Shown: positions 46,754-56,626, numbered from the stretch's first letter. The stretch: DNA of 64,000 bases from Candidatus Saccharimonadota bacterium (GCA_002746885.1 PDRS01000007.1:62001-126000); one strand, 5' to 3'. Numbers and translations: made by a program. The notes: generated by a model not told the origin, from the letters alone.

Positions 46754-46760
46754 TATAGTT

Positions 46761-47669
46761 ATGCAGTTCAGCAAAGCAAAAACAGATTTTCTAGAATACC
46801 TCGAAATCGAGCAAAACCGCTCGCAAAAAACAATACGCAATTACGATCACTACTTAACTCGTCTTGCCGACTATGCTGGCGACATTACTGTGGCAGACAT
46901 AAATCAAGAACTCGTACGAAAATGGCGTCTATGGCTCAATCGACTTGGCACAAACGTCAGCGACGAACTGCAGAAAGTAACCCTCAACTACCATCTCATT
47001 GCGTTACGCAGCTTTTTAAAATTTTGCCACAAACGCGGCATACAGTGCCTGCCACCAGATACCATTGAACTATCTCGCACGAAACGCCCCCAGGTCACGT
47101 TTCTAAACGAAGACGAACTCAGCCGTCTGTTTGAGCAGCCAGACGCAAACACTGCCGCTGGCCTACGCGACCGAGCTATTTTAGAACTACTCTTCAGTAG
47201 CGGGTTACGCGTCAGTGAATTAGTCAGTCTCGACCGCGATCACATCAACCTCAAACGGCGCGAGTTCATGGTGCGCGGCAAAGGTCAGAAAGACCGCCCT
47301 ATTTTTATCAGCCCAGAGGCAGCCGAGTGGCTTCAGCAATACCTCGAAAAACGTTCCGACACTGTTAAACCGCTTTTTATTCGCTATGGCGGCCGCAAGA
47401 CTATTGACCGTAGCGGCAACTATCACCGCCTCACCGCGCGGAGCGTCCAACGGCTTGTCGCTCGTTACGCGCTACTGGCAGGCATTACCAAGCACGTCAG
47501 CCCGCACACACTGCGCCACAGCTTTGCCACAAACTTACTCATGAACGGGGCTGATCTACGCAGCGTGCAGGCTATGCTAGGTCATAGCAATATCGCCACT
47601 ACGCAAATTTACACGCACGTCACCGACCCACATCTCAAAGCCGTCCACGAGAAATTTCACCACAAATAA
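46761..47669 (+). CDS. Tyrosine recombinase XerC/XerD-like
   Basis: 302 residues, the normal Xer length. The N-terminal SAM-like domain is about 1-95. The catalytic set is complete: Arg150 (SSGLRVSEL), Lys174 (GKGQKDRP), His249 and Arg252 (HTLRHSFAT), His275 (LGHSNIATTQ) and Tyr284 (IYTH). It resolves chromosome dimers at a dif site. CPR genomes often have a single Xer. There is no sign of an integron or phage around it. The name xerC or xerD cannot be decided. Confidence 0.93.
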   Translation: MQFSKAKTDFLEYLEIEQNRSQKTIRNYDHYLTRLADYAGDITVADINQELVRKWRLWLNRLGTNVSDELQKVTLNYHLIALRSFLKFCHKRGIQCLPPDTIELSRTKRPQVTFLNEDELSRLFEQPDANTAAGLRDRAILELLFSSGLRVSELVSLDRDHINLKRREFMVRGKGQKDRPIFISPEAAEWLQQYLEKRSDTVKPLFIRYGGRKTIDRSGNYHRLTARSVQRLVARYALLAGITKHVSPHTLRHSFATNLLMNGADLRSVQAMLGHSNIATTQIYTHVTDPHLKAVHEKFHHK

Positions 47670-47712
47670 ACCAAGCACAAACACCAGAAGTCGCCACACT
47701 CACCCAAACAGA

Positions 47713-48804
47713 CTAAGGACAATGTATGGGGTCGTCTAAGTCGTACTGCACACCCGACGCAGTGAACCGCTTACAGACAGTCGCAGAAGTAGTAGCCCCG
47801 CCCAGCGGGATGTTTTCGCTCCCCATGGTATGAAGCGGTACAGTTGCCCTTACTCTCCGCAAGACATCTTGTGCTTTCCCAGTCACATCCACTACTACCT
47901 GAGCATCGCTAAATGATAAGTTGGTAGTATTCCTTCGTGCGTCTATGATGACATCTCTCGGCTCACGATATAAACCAGTCACGCGCGCAACATAACGCTG
48001 GTGACTCGTCGATCCATCGAGTAGGATAGTGGCAGTACAGCGCCTCGTCGAGGCAGAGCAGGAAGCTGCAACGCGGTTTGCTTTTGTGCTAGCAAACGTG
48101 CGCCCAGCGCTATCGCCAAATGTATAGTCGCTAGCGCCGCTGCTGACGGGCTGCAGATAGAATGTTGAGGTGTTGCCAGCGAGCGCGCCAGACGAGGTGT
48201 CGCCAACTTGTTTCAACAGATCAACCCTGAGCAGCGAGTATCCGCAGCTTTCCGTTCCCGGTCCGGGCGGAGTCGGGCGGAATACGCCAGGAGTAGAGCA
48301 AAGGCTCGGATTGGGATCTTGCCCTGCGCTAACAGCCCAGCTAAACGTCAGTTCCGTTGGCCGCACAGGAGCACCTGTCGAACCATCAACTGGATTAACC
48401 GGTACAACACTCGAAGACTGAGTTGTCGGAGAAATATGCAAATCGGGCACTGTCGGATTGACGAGTACACAGGTATACCGAACGAGCGGACTTGCGTTCA
48501 GCGTCGTTGCTGGATAGTCCGAGCCAGTGCAAGTCGTTTGCCGAGCAATAGGCTGTCCGGCGGCTTGGTCTGCCCGAATCGCCGTAACTGCCGCATTTAT
48601 CCCTGATTCGGCAGCGTAAAACGCCTGCGTACTAAGCTGACGATCAAGCGCCTGCCGGCGATTACGGTTCGCAACCTGCGTAAAGCCGATCACTATCAGC
48701 GAAATCACAACCATCATCACGATAGTGATCATGAACGATACCAGACCTCGTTCGTCGTTGCTTCTGTCGTTGCTTTTGCTTTGCTTTGTCATCATCATGC
48801 TCAT
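47713..48804 (-). CDS. PilX-like minor pilin
   Basis: 363 residues if the ATG is 48804, which follows a TATAAT box with a 4-bp gap; an in-frame codon at 48879 would overlap the upstream gene. The prepilin leader is cut after Gly20 (DERG|LVSFMITI), with no Glu at +5, and the PilX motif ALDRQLSTQAFYAAESGINAAVTAI follows the hydrophobic helix. The large extracellular region has Ig-like beta repeats (SGARPTELTFSWAV-type) and a disulfide-type Cys set. It is the last gene of the type IV pilus locus. Confidence 0.8.
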   Translation of the reverse strand: MSMMMTKQSKSNDRSNDERGLVSFMITIVMMVVISLIVIGFTQVANRNRRQALDRQLSTQAFYAAESGINAAVTAIRADQAAGQPIARQTTCTGSDYPATTLNASPLVRYTCVLVNPTVPDLHISPTTQSSSVVPVNPVDGSTGAPVRPTELTFSWAVSAGQDPNPSLCSTPGVFRPTPPGPGTESCGYSLLRVDLLKQVGDTSSGALAGNTSTFYLQPVSSGASDYTFGDSAGRTFASTKANRVAASCSASTRRCTATILLDGSTSHQRYVARVTGLYREPRDVIIDARRNTTNLSFSDAQVVVDVTGKAQDVLRRVRATVPLHTMGSENIPLGGATTSATVCKRFTASGVQYDLDDPIHCP

Positions 48805-48824
48805 ACTTATTATACTACGTTCAT

Positions 48825-49481
48825 CTAGCTTGGTACTACTCGTTTTTGAACATTTGCCGTCAAGCGGCTGACGGCACAATATTGATTACCACTCCCCGGC
48901 TTGCAGGCGATATCTGGCCGATTCCAGAAGTTCGCAGTCGCATACACCGCCGACGGATCACACCCCTGCGGCAGAGAAGGAGCGCACAACACATCATCAT
49001 CTCCATAGGCAACAACGACTGACACCTGATACATATTGGGCACGCTACTCACTGGCGCAACAGTTAAGCTTGCTATTCTCATGCGCTTTGCTAGCAGCTG
49101 CTTACCGCCGCTCAGCGCTTGATTGACGCAGGTTGCGTCTTGAGAGTCAACATACACCCCTCGCTGCCCGGTGGCACCAGTAAACATCGCACCATTCGTG
49201 TCAAACATAAAGACAGACCCGCCCGCGCAAAAGAAGTTGTTTCCGGCCGGCGGCTGCACCGAAGCCGAACCAAATTGTATCGCTTGCGTGATCGTCTCCA
49301 TAATAGTCCGCGCAACTGTTTGCGTTGCAGACGCATTCACACCTTTGTAGTAACGGTTCGAAAATGAGATCACCCCCACAGTCACTATGGTCAGGATTAC
49401 CGAAAACACCAACGTAGCTATCATGAGCTCTACAATGGTGAAACCTGATTCCTTGTATGTACGCTGCTGCTTCCTACTCAT
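48825..49481 (-). CDS. Minor prepilin, PilW/GspJ-like
   Basis: 218 residues with leader KESG|FTIVELMIATLVFSVILTIVTVGV, cut after Gly13 and Glu at +5. The extracellular part carries at least six Cys. It overlaps the preceding gene by 4 bp and precedes the PilX-like gene, the order commonly seen in minor pilin operons. Confidence 0.82.
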   Translation of the reverse strand: MSRKQQRTYKESGFTIVELMIATLVFSVILTIVTVGVISFSNRYYKGVNASATQTVARTIMETITQAIQFGSASVQPPAGNNFFCAGGSVFMFDTNGAMFTGATGQRGVYVDSQDATCVNQALSGGKQLLAKRMRIASLTVAPVSSVPNMYQVSVVVAYGDDDVLCAPSLPQGCDPSAVYATANFWNRPDIACKPGSGNQYCAVSRLTANVQKRVVPS

Positions 49482-49918
49482 TGTTCTACCCTATAGTAAA
49501 CCGTTACTTTCGATTGACCACCGCCCAGCTTGTCCCACGTCGCTTGAACGCGATATGTCCCCGCAGGAGACGTCTGAGGCGAGACAAGCAGCGTATAGCT
49601 GACGCTGCTGACAGTTGGCCGACACACACTATTCCCCGCCGCCAGCAAAGCGCCATCAGCTGGTCGAAAACAACCGCTTGTCGTCGGCTTCGGGTCAACA
49701 GCACGCAAAAGTTCAATTTGCTGCTCCACAAGCTTCTGCGCATAACCTCGCTCTTGCACTTCCTGAATGGACCGCACGTTTTTATTCGTCAGTGCATACG
49801 CAGAGGTCAGAACAAGACTCACAACCCCGATAGCAATGAGAACTTCTACTATAGTATCGCCGCGGCTATCGCCAAACCCCGTGAAAACGTTACGAATCTT
49901 CTGCCTTATCATGCGCAT
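49478..49918 (-). CDS. Minor prepilin, PilV/GspI-like
   Basis: 146 residues. The leader is longer and less typical: cut after Gly20 (DSRG|DTIVEVLIAIGVVSLVLTSAY), with Asp in place of Phe at +1 but Glu at +5. The motif SIQEVQERGYAQKLVEQQIELLRA fits PilV. It overlaps both neighbouring genes by 4-10 bp. Confidence 0.8.
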   Translation of the reverse strand: MRMIRQKIRNVFTGFGDSRGDTIVEVLIAIGVVSLVLTSAYALTNKNVRSIQEVQERGYAQKLVEQQIELLRAVDPKPTTSGCFRPADGALLAAGNSVCRPTVSSVSYTLLVSPQTSPAGTYRVQATWDKLGGGQSKVTVYYRVEQ

Positions 49919-50760
49919 GCCACCCCATTTCGTATCTTATAACTTACTGCGAGACCGCCCGATATACTGACAAGGACTGACTGATTTGTCCCGTTGCTAC
50001 GGTAACACATTTCCACTCCTCTTGTGATAAGGGGGAAGTTTGGCGTTATAGTTGTTTCGCGGTTAATCGCATCGACATCCGGCAAACTGCTTACCCAGTT
50101 GCGGAAACCTCTCAGCTCAAGCAACTGCGATCCTCCGGTGCCATACGTCTCTGAACCTTGAAAGTTGGAAAAACTACTCATAAAACTTATAGCGAATTCA
50201 TTAGTGGACCAAGCACTACCAACGCGGCGCGCTTTGACAAACGTCAAGCCATTCGGTAGTTTCATGTTCTGTTCAGTGTCAGTAAATGCAGTGCTAGGAT
50301 TGACGGCGCTCGTCGCAATTGCCGTAACCTTTGCCTCCGACGGATTTCTCGTTTCGGTTATACCATCTGCAAGTACTCGGCGCCCTGCGAGCGAAAAGAC
50401 ACTGTAGTTATCTGTATGAGCAGCGCCGCCAACCACAAGCGTCTTACCAATAAATATACAGTTCCTACTGGCGCCTTGTTCATCGGTTCCGCCTAAAAGC
50501 TGTAGATTTGGCCTCGTCGGCAGACCAACATTACAACGAAACGAACCGTTTGACGGATAATAGCCCGAAGCTGTTTCGTTGATGATTTGCTGAAACTGTT
50601 GCTGTAAGTTTCGTACACCGACATGAAAATCTGTTTTTTGCTGCCGACCATTGATGGCAACGGCAATAATAACAAACAACGTACCCGTAACCGCAAGAAC
50701 GATGAGTGTCTCAACTATGGTAAACCCTCGGCTGGATGCAGTGCTGCCACCCCTATTCAT
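49909..50760 (-). CDS. Minor prepilin, GspH/FimT-like or long pilin
   Basis: 283 residues, leader SSRG|FTIVETLIVLAVTGTLFVIIAV, cut after Gly12 with Glu at +5. The rest is a large beta-rich domain with four Cys. It is the first of four consecutive minor pilin genes that overlap slightly, so they probably form one translational unit. Confidence 0.82.
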   Translation of the reverse strand: MNRGGSTASSRGFTIVETLIVLAVTGTLFVIIAVAINGRQQKTDFHVGVRNLQQQFQQIINETASGYYPSNGSFRCNVGLPTRPNLQLLGGTDEQGASRNCIFIGKTLVVGGAAHTDNYSVFSLAGRRVLADGITETRNPSEAKVTAIATSAVNPSTAFTDTEQNMKLPNGLTFVKARRVGSAWSTNEFAISFMSSFSNFQGSETYGTGGSQLLELRGFRNWVSSLPDVDAINRETTITPNFPLITRGVEMCYRSNGTNQSVLVSISGGLAVSYKIRNGVACA

Positions 50761-50868
50761 ACGCTTAAGTATACCACAAGCGTTTTTAAGAAAAACTAAA
50801 AACTATACATTTGACTAGCTCACCCCTGCATTTACGCAAGCAATGTTCGGCTACTTACCGCAGATACG

Positions 50869-51783
50869 CTATAGAAACAGCTCCGTATACCACGAGACAA
50901 TATTTTCGCCATACAACATGACAATAAAACAAGCCGCCAAAAGATACGGACCGAACGGAATGTGCTGCCGTAAGCCCTTGCGCGCCGTAATGAGCTGCGG
51001 AACGCTGACGAGCGTACCGAGCAACGACGCTATAAACAACACCAGCATAGCATAAAGAGGACTGCCAGCTATCAAACCAAGCGCCAGCGCCAGTTTAACA
51101 TCACCGCCGCCAATCCATGTCCCGCGAGAAACCTGAAACAACCCCCAGAAAAGACCATAGAGCAAGCCGGCACCAAGCAGCGGCTGCCACACCGCAGCCC
51201 AGCTATGCTGCCACACACCAGAAACAAGCACTTCGCTCGCCGCAACACCGACCAAAGGAAAAACAAGCTTGTTGGGAAGCAGGAACCATTTGGCGTCGTA
51301 CACCGCGAGAGCTACAAAGAACACAATGTAGCCTAAACTGTAACAAAACCATACCAGGTGCAACCCGTCGAGAGGAAATTGCCAAGACAGATAACACAAA
51401 GCAAACAGCACGCCCGTGAGTAGCTCAACGAGCGGATACTGCGCCGAAATAGGCTTTCGGCAGTACTGGCACTTTCCCCTCAAAAGCAGCCAGCTCAGCA
51501 CTGGTACGAGGTCTTTTGCTGCTAGTTGATGTTCGCACGAAGGGCAAACGCTGCGACCCTTGAAAATAGAGTAGTTTACCGCGCTGCCGCGAGTTTTACG
51601 CAAAACCTTATGTTTTTCACCACGTACGAGATGCTTTGATTTTGCCTGAGACGTCGCCTTCTTTGCCGCTTGGCTTTTGCTCTTTACGCCAGTGGACTCC
51701 GCTTGCTTATACAAGCGCCAGACGAGCGCATTGATAAAACTGCCGAAAATAACACCGTAAAGAAACAGAATAACCAAAAGCAT
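50869..51783 (-). CDS. pilD: Prepilin peptidase
   Basis: 304 residues. Eight membrane helices; the zinc site has CPSC and CQYC (two CxxC pairs) in the first cytoplasmic loop; the aspartyl catalytic pair is in AVYDAKWFLLPN and GGGDVKLALALG. It removes leader peptides from prepilins at the inner face of the membrane and usually N-methylates the new end. Unusual is a Lys/Ser/Ala-rich insert at about residues 27-67 (SKSQAAKKATSQAKSK), absent from ordinary PilD. It can serve all prepilins in both clusters. Confidence 0.95.
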   Translation of the reverse strand: MLLVILFLYGVIFGSFINALVWRLYKQAESTGVKSKSQAAKKATSQAKSKHLVRGEKHKVLRKTRGSAVNYSIFKGRSVCPSCEHQLAAKDLVPVLSWLLLRGKCQYCRKPISAQYPLVELLTGVLFALCYLSWQFPLDGLHLVWFCYSLGYIVFFVALAVYDAKWFLLPNKLVFPLVGVAASEVLVSGVWQHSWAAVWQPLLGAGLLYGLFWGLFQVSRGTWIGGGDVKLALALGLIAGSPLYAMLVLFIASLLGTLVSVPQLITARKGLRQHIPFGPYLLAACFIVMLYGENIVSWYTELFL

Positions 51784-51803
51784 AGTTGCAGGTATAGTAA
51801 CAC

Positions 51804-51830
51804 AAAAGACCCGCCAAAAGCGGGTCTTTT
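51804..51830 (-). terminator. Terminator of the pilA transcript
   Basis: Arms AAAAGACCCGC and GCGGGTCTTTT with a 5-nt loop, 18 bp beyond the pilA stop. It separates the major pilin from pilD and would raise pilin mRNA relative to the rest. Confidence 0.88.
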
Positions 51831-51848
51831 GCTCATCTCAAGCGTCAA

Positions 51849-52298
51849 TTAGCTATCGACACATTTGTACTGTGGCTCACCGCTCGAGTTTTCGATGGAA
51901 TACCACACTGCTGCCGCACGAGCATTTGTAGAGCCATCACACCGCTGGCCGAGGTTAACGACTATCGTACCCAGAGCTGGCTCCTGATCAGTGCCTGTGC
52001 TAACCTCTGTACTGCCCTGTACTTTTGCCGTAGTGTCTTCGCCAGCTCCAGATATCGTGACAGTTCCAGTTCCATCAACATCCGTCGGCATTGCACCGTC
52101 GTTATTTGATTGGTACTCTGAAATACCGCCCGCTACGGCCGAAGCGTCACTCTTGATAGACGTGTTACGACCATTGCGCTGCAGAGCCGGCACCGCCAAA
52201 AGCACGACCAAAATGATCAAGCCAGCGATAGCCAGAACGATAAGGACTTCGACAATGGTGAAGCCGCTTTCTTTGCGTTGTTGTAATTGTTTTTTCAT
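51849..52298 (-). CDS. pilA: Type IV pilin, probable major subunit
   Basis: 149 residues from ATG 52298; the extension upstream is not pilin-like. Leader KESG|FTIVEVLIVLAIAGLIILVVLLAVPAL, cut after Gly12, Glu at +5. The mature protein has about 137 residues with a Gly/Thr/Ser-rich loop region and two Cys in the C-terminal half (QRCDG and YKCVD), the typical D-region disulfide. It is judged major because of its classical size, its own terminator and its position beside pilC. It is possibly regulated by the hairpin in its 5' UTR. Confidence 0.87.
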   Translation of the reverse strand: MKKQLQQRKESGFTIVEVLIVLAIAGLIILVVLLAVPALQRNGRNTSIKSDASAVAGGISEYQSNNDGAMPTDVDGTGTVTISGAGEDTTAKVQGSTEVSTGTDQEPALGTIVVNLGQRCDGSTNARAAAVWYSIENSSGEPQYKCVDS

Positions 52299-52331
52299 AG
52301 TGCAAGTGCCCCTTTGCTTTTTAATTACGCT

Positions 52332-52363
52332 TACGCTTACAAATATACGGCGGCGTAAGCGTA
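52332..52363 (-). promoter_or_regulatory. Hairpin in the pilA leader
   Basis: TACGCTTAC and GTAAGCGTA arms (9 bp) with a 14-nt loop, 34 bp before the pilA ATG. The left arm word CGCTTA is repeated beside it. It could end or stabilise pilC-pilA readthrough, or be an operator. Confidence 0.5.
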
Positions 52364-52421
52364 TTTGCAAGCGATAAACAGCGTTTTTCGAAGATTTTGT
52401 GATATATATTACAAATCTTTG

Positions 52422-53636
52422 CTAGCCAGCAAGATTGTCGTTGCCTGCAAGTCCGTAGATCGGCAGCAACACCGCCGCTACGATCATAAACGCCACAATA
52501 CCGAGCGCGACCATCATGACCGGCTCGATGATAGAGGATATGTTTTCAACTTCAGTGTCGACCTCTTTTTCGTAATAGTCTGCAACTTTCGCCATCATCT
52601 GCTCGATAGCCCCTGACTGCTCGCCAATCCTCACCATGTTTGGCACCAGAGGCAAGAAGTTCGGATCATTTTCTATGCTGTCGGCAAGGCTTTTCCCGCC
52701 TTTTACTTTATCAGCCGCGCGTGTAATTGCACCAGATATGTGCACATTATTCACGGCCTCAGACGTGATATTGAGCATCTGCAGCAGCGGCACACCGCTC
52801 GCAACGAGCGTGGCGCCAGTGCGCGCAAAACGCGCCATGTACACTTTCATGAAAAGCTTACCGATTGGCCATGCTTTCATTTTCAGCTTATCGATAACTT
52901 GCTTGCCAGGACCAGTCCGCGCCCAGCGAGTAGTGAAGAATATACCGAAAGCCAGAATAAGCAAGATAACCCACCAAAAACCAATCACAAAATCAGACAC
53001 CGCCAGCATCATTCTAGTAAGTAAGGGGAGTTCTTGACCCTGCATACCCTCGTATATGTTTTTGACCTGCGGCAGCACTTTCACGACCATAAACCCGACT
53101 ACCAACACCATAATAACGAGTACGACCACCGGATAAATCATGGCGCCCCTGATTTTGCTGTTCAAATCAGCTTCTTTTTCTTGCTGTATGGCCAATCTGT
53201 CAAGCGCTTGGTCAAGCGTACCAGAGGATTCTCCAGCGGCAATCAAGCTAAGGTACACCTGATTAAACACTCGCGGGTGCTTGCCCATGGCGCTAGCGAG
53301 CGTACTACCGCCCTCCACATCACCAATAACCTGACTCAATACAACTTTGAGCGGCTTACTGGTCGTTTGACTACTCACGCTTCTGAGCGCTTGCAACAGC
53401 GGCAGACCCGCATTTATAAGCGTACTAAGCTGGCGACTAAAGAGCACTCTGTCTTTAGCTCTTACCTTACTCTTAAAGCCAAAACCGCCTTTTTCTCCTG
53501 CTAGCACAACGCTCGTTGCCACCAAGCCCTCGGCGCTAATAAGTTTCGCAGCGGCCGATTCGCTGTCGGCCTGCACCGTCGCTTTGACTTGTTTGCCGGT
53601 TTGCGGATTTCGTGCAGTGTAGCTGTAGGTAAGCAT
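52422..53636 (-). CDS. pilC: Type IV pilus inner-membrane platform protein
   Basis: 404 residues from ATG 53636; the preceding TTG also reads in frame, but the ATG forms a TGATG overlap with the pilT stop. Two T2SS-F domains of about 120 residues each (VLFSRQLSTLINAGLPLLQALRSV and MARFARTGATLVASGVPLLQMLNIT) contain the typical repeat, and three membrane helices lie near 165-190, 210-235 and 370-395. PilC links the cytoplasmic motors to pilin assembly in the membrane. Confidence 0.95.
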   Translation of the reverse strand: MLTYSYTARNPQTGKQVKATVQADSESAAAKLISAEGLVATSVVLAGEKGGFGFKSKVRAKDRVLFSRQLSTLINAGLPLLQALRSVSSQTTSKPLKVVLSQVIGDVEGGSTLASAMGKHPRVFNQVYLSLIAAGESSGTLDQALDRLAIQQEKEADLNSKIRGAMIYPVVVLVIMVLVVGFMVVKVLPQVKNIYEGMQGQELPLLTRMMLAVSDFVIGFWWVILLILAFGIFFTTRWARTGPGKQVIDKLKMKAWPIGKLFMKVYMARFARTGATLVASGVPLLQMLNITSEAVNNVHISGAITRAADKVKGGKSLADSIENDPNFLPLVPNMVRIGEQSGAIEQMMAKVADYYEKEVDTEVENISSIIEPVMMVALGIVAFMIVAAVLLPIYGLAGNDNLAG

Positions 53637-54703
53637 CAATCCCTCATCAATCTATCTAATTCGTCTATATCTATAGCGTAGTTGCGCGCCTCATCATAGC
53701 TAATGGTGCCCGTATGTATGAGCTGCACAAGCTGTTTATCCATGCTCTGCATGCCAAACTCGGCGCCCGTCTGAATAACAGCGTCGAGCTGATGGGTTTT
53801 ACCTTCGCGAATAATGTTTCGTACCGCTGGCGTAGCGATAAGTATTTCAGCCGCCGCAATCCGCCCCCCGCCAATAGCAGGAATCAGGCGCTGCGAACAT
53901 ATAGCCATAAGAATATTCGAAAGCTGCGCGCGAATTTGTGGCTGCTGGTGCGGCGGGAAAACATCGACCATTCGATCAATACTCTGCGCTGCCGAGTTTG
54001 TGTGCAGCGTCGCGAAAACAAGGTGGCCCGTTTCGGCTATGGTAATCGCGCTCGCAATCGTTTCAAGATCGCGCATCTCGCCTATAAGCACAACATCTGG
54101 ATCTTCGCGCAAACTCGAACGCAGCGCCGCACTAAACGAGTAGGTGTCGTAGTGCACTTCGCGCTGGACAACAATAGACTTTTTACTTTTATGCGTATAT
54201 TCTATGGGGTCCTCTATGGTAATGATGTGCTTCCCCTGCTCCATATTGATCTTGTGAATAAGCGCTGCCAAGCTCGTTGATTTTCCTGAACCAGTTGGCC
54301 CAGTCACGAGCACCAACCCGCGCGGATATTCGGCAAACTTTGAAACCACTGGCGGCAACCCGAGTTGCTCGGCGCTCAACATTTCGTTCGGAATGAGACG
54401 CAAGGCAGCAGCGAGATTACCTCGCTCATGAAAGGCGTTGACACGAAACCGACCTAAGTCGCCAAAAGCAAAGCTAAAGTCAAACTCTTTGTCTTTCAAT
54501 AAAATCTGTTTCTGATCTTCGTCTAAAATGGCAAAAATGAGCGTTTCAACAGTTTCTTCGGTAAGGATATCGGCTCCAGAAACAGGCACGAGTGCACCAT
54601 CCACCCGAAGCATAGGAGACAGTCCAACCTGCAAGTGTAGATCAGAGGCCTTCTTTTTCACTACCTCTTCCAGAAGTATTTCTATACGCAGTTGACCAGG
54701 CAT
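53636..54703 (-). CDS. pilT: Type IV pilus retraction ATPase
   Basis: 355 residues from ATG 54703 with a strong AAGGGAGGTG site. Walker A GPTGSGKST (Lys141), Asp box IIGEMRD-type VVLIGEMRDLET, His box HLVFATLHTNSA, and the PilT-family AIRNLIRE motif, here AVRNIIREGKTHQLD. PilT disassembles pili and so powers twitching, DNA uptake and pulling towards a host. Placed between pilB and pilC, its stop overlaps the pilC start. Confidence 0.96.
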   Translation of the reverse strand: MPGQLRIEILLEEVVKKKASDLHLQVGLSPMLRVDGALVPVSGADILTEETVETLIFAILDEDQKQILLKDKEFDFSFAFGDLGRFRVNAFHERGNLAAALRLIPNEMLSAEQLGLPPVVSKFAEYPRGLVLVTGPTGSGKSTSLAALIHKINMEQGKHIITIEDPIEYTHKSKKSIVVQREVHYDTYSFSAALRSSLREDPDVVLIGEMRDLETIASAITIAETGHLVFATLHTNSAAQSIDRMVDVFPPHQQPQIRAQLSNILMAICSQRLIPAIGGGRIAAAEILIATPAVRNIIREGKTHQLDAVIQTGAEFGMQSMDKQLVQLIHTGTISYDEARNYAIDIDELDRLMRD

Positions 54704-54815
54704 TACTTCACCTCCCTTGAAAGATTTGTGTTTTTTCCTTTTCTCGCTGCTCTGTGTTCTGTTTCGTTGCTCATATTCCCACCTTTTCTTATCTCGTATC
54801 CCCTTCAGACTGTTA

Positions 54816-56618
54816 CTAGGCGCTGTCAGCTGACGCGACACGGTTAACTTCCTGCACGGTAGTTTGGCCGGCAAGCGCTTTCAGATAACCGTCTTGGCGC
54901 ATGCCTACCATACCTTCTTCCGTTGCCTGAGCTTGAATCTCAGAACTTGTTGCTCGTTTTAAGATAAGCTGTTGTATTGCGTCGCTTACCTCAAAAACTT
55001 CGTACAACCCCATCCGGCCTTTATAGCCGCCAGGAGCGCTTGGGCTATCTTTACCCTTCGTTAAAGTATAAGCGGTATCACCCGCTAATGGCAAGGTTTC
55101 ATAGCCAAGATCTTTTGACACTTCTGCAACTTGCGCAGCGTCTTGCGGGAGCAAACTGCCCAGCGTTTCTTTGATAGCAGCTGTTTCGGCAGCGCTCGAC
55201 TGATACTGTTCCGTGTTTTTCCCTATGCGCCGCACCAAACGCTGACCAATCACCACGTGCACAGTACTGGCTATGAGAAACGGTTCCACACCCATATCGA
55301 GCAAACGAGGTAAGATGCCAGCGGCACTATTCGTGTGCAAGGTACTAAACACCAAGTGCCCCGTCAGGCTGGCTTGTACGGCGAGCTCTGCCGTTTCTTT
55401 GTCGCGAATTTCCCCCACCATGACAATGTCAGGGTCTTGGCGAAGAATAGAGCGCAAACCACTACTGAAAGTCAGTCCAACATCGGCATTTACCTGAATT
55501 TGATTGATGCCGTCCATCTTGTACTCGACCGGATCCTCTAGCGTCACGATGTTGACGCCCTCGTTTTTGACCTCTTGCAAAAGCGCATACAAACTTGTTG
55601 ATTTTCCTGAACCAGTCGGCCCCGAAGTGAGAATCATCCCGTTTGTTCGCTCCAAGCCCGCCCGAATCGCTCGTAGGCTACGACCTTTGTAGCCCATTTC
55701 TTCTAGCTTGAGGCTCGTGCCACTTTTATCAAGCAGACGTATGACCACTTGCTCGCCCCATATCACAGGACTCACCGAAATACGCAGATCAATGTCTTTG
55801 CCGCCGACATTTACCGTAAACTCACCGTCCTGCGGTACGCGATGTTCGTCGATTTTGAGGTTAGACAAGATCTTTATACGCGACACAAGAGGCGGTTCGG
55901 TCGATTTGGGCAAATTCATGATTTCGCGTAAGATTCCGTCTATCCGGCAGCGAATCTTCAAGCTGTCTTTGAGCGGTTCTATGTGAATATCGCTCGCTCG
56001 ATTTTTGGCAGCGTATTCCAGTATAGTTGAAAGCGCCTTACTGATTGGTGAGTCTTGCACAATGGTCGTGATGTTTTCTGCCGCTTTTTGCGCTTCTTTT
56101 TCGTCTTCTTTGGTTGTGTCGACCTTGATATCCTGCCCCATAGATCCAATGGCGCTCACAAGATTTTCGGATAGCTTTGCCGAATACTGCTGTAGTACTT
56201 GGCGAATCCCCTCTTCGCTGGCAGCATAGACCTTAATCGGGCGACCAATGCGATTGCTCAAAAAGTCCACCGCCTGCACGTTCGTTGCGTCAAGCATGGC
56301 AACCACAAGCCGTTTCTGCATTTCGCCAAGGGGAACCGCCATGTAACGCTCAGCAATATCACGCGGCAGCATTTCGAGAACTTTTGAGTCTATTTTTGCA
56401 TCGAGCAAATTCACGTATGGAATTTTGGAAACATGAGCAATGGTCTTAGTAAGCTGCTCATTCGAAACCTTACCGGTCGTTACGAGCAAGCGGAAAAACG
56501 GAGCTGAATTATCTTTCGATTGTTTTTTGAGCTCCGCCAAATCCGCCCGCGTAACGACACCGTCAGCAACCAGTTTATCTTCGACTTGCGTCTGCGCAGT
56601 AGCTGAGAGCACGCTCAT
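54816..56618 (-). CDS. pilB: Type IV pilus assembly ATPase
   Basis: 600 residues, full length. N-terminal MshEN-like domain (about 10-160: TTGKVSNEQLTKTIAHVSKIPYV). The ATPase core has Walker A SGPTGSGKSTSLYALL near 340, the Asp box VMVGEIRDKETAELAV and the His box LTGHLVFSTLHTNSA. The Cys-rich zinc loop of many PilB proteins is absent. PilB adds pilin subunits at the base of the fibre using ATP. It starts 8 bp after the stop of the small gene upstream and is followed by pilT. Confidence 0.96.
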   Translation of the reverse strand: MSVLSATAQTQVEDKLVADGVVTRADLAELKKQSKDNSAPFFRLLVTTGKVSNEQLTKTIAHVSKIPYVNLLDAKIDSKVLEMLPRDIAERYMAVPLGEMQKRLVVAMLDATNVQAVDFLSNRIGRPIKVYAASEEGIRQVLQQYSAKLSENLVSAIGSMGQDIKVDTTKEDEKEAQKAAENITTIVQDSPISKALSTILEYAAKNRASDIHIEPLKDSLKIRCRIDGILREIMNLPKSTEPPLVSRIKILSNLKIDEHRVPQDGEFTVNVGGKDIDLRISVSPVIWGEQVVIRLLDKSGTSLKLEEMGYKGRSLRAIRAGLERTNGMILTSGPTGSGKSTSLYALLQEVKNEGVNIVTLEDPVEYKMDGINQIQVNADVGLTFSSGLRSILRQDPDIVMVGEIRDKETAELAVQASLTGHLVFSTLHTNSAAGILPRLLDMGVEPFLIASTVHVVIGQRLVRRIGKNTEQYQSSAAETAAIKETLGSLLPQDAAQVAEVSKDLGYETLPLAGDTAYTLTKGKDSPSAPGGYKGRMGLYEVFEVSDAIQQLILKRATSSEIQAQATEEGMVGMRQDGYLKALAGQTTVQEVNRVASADSA

Positions 56619-56626
56619 GGGCGCCC

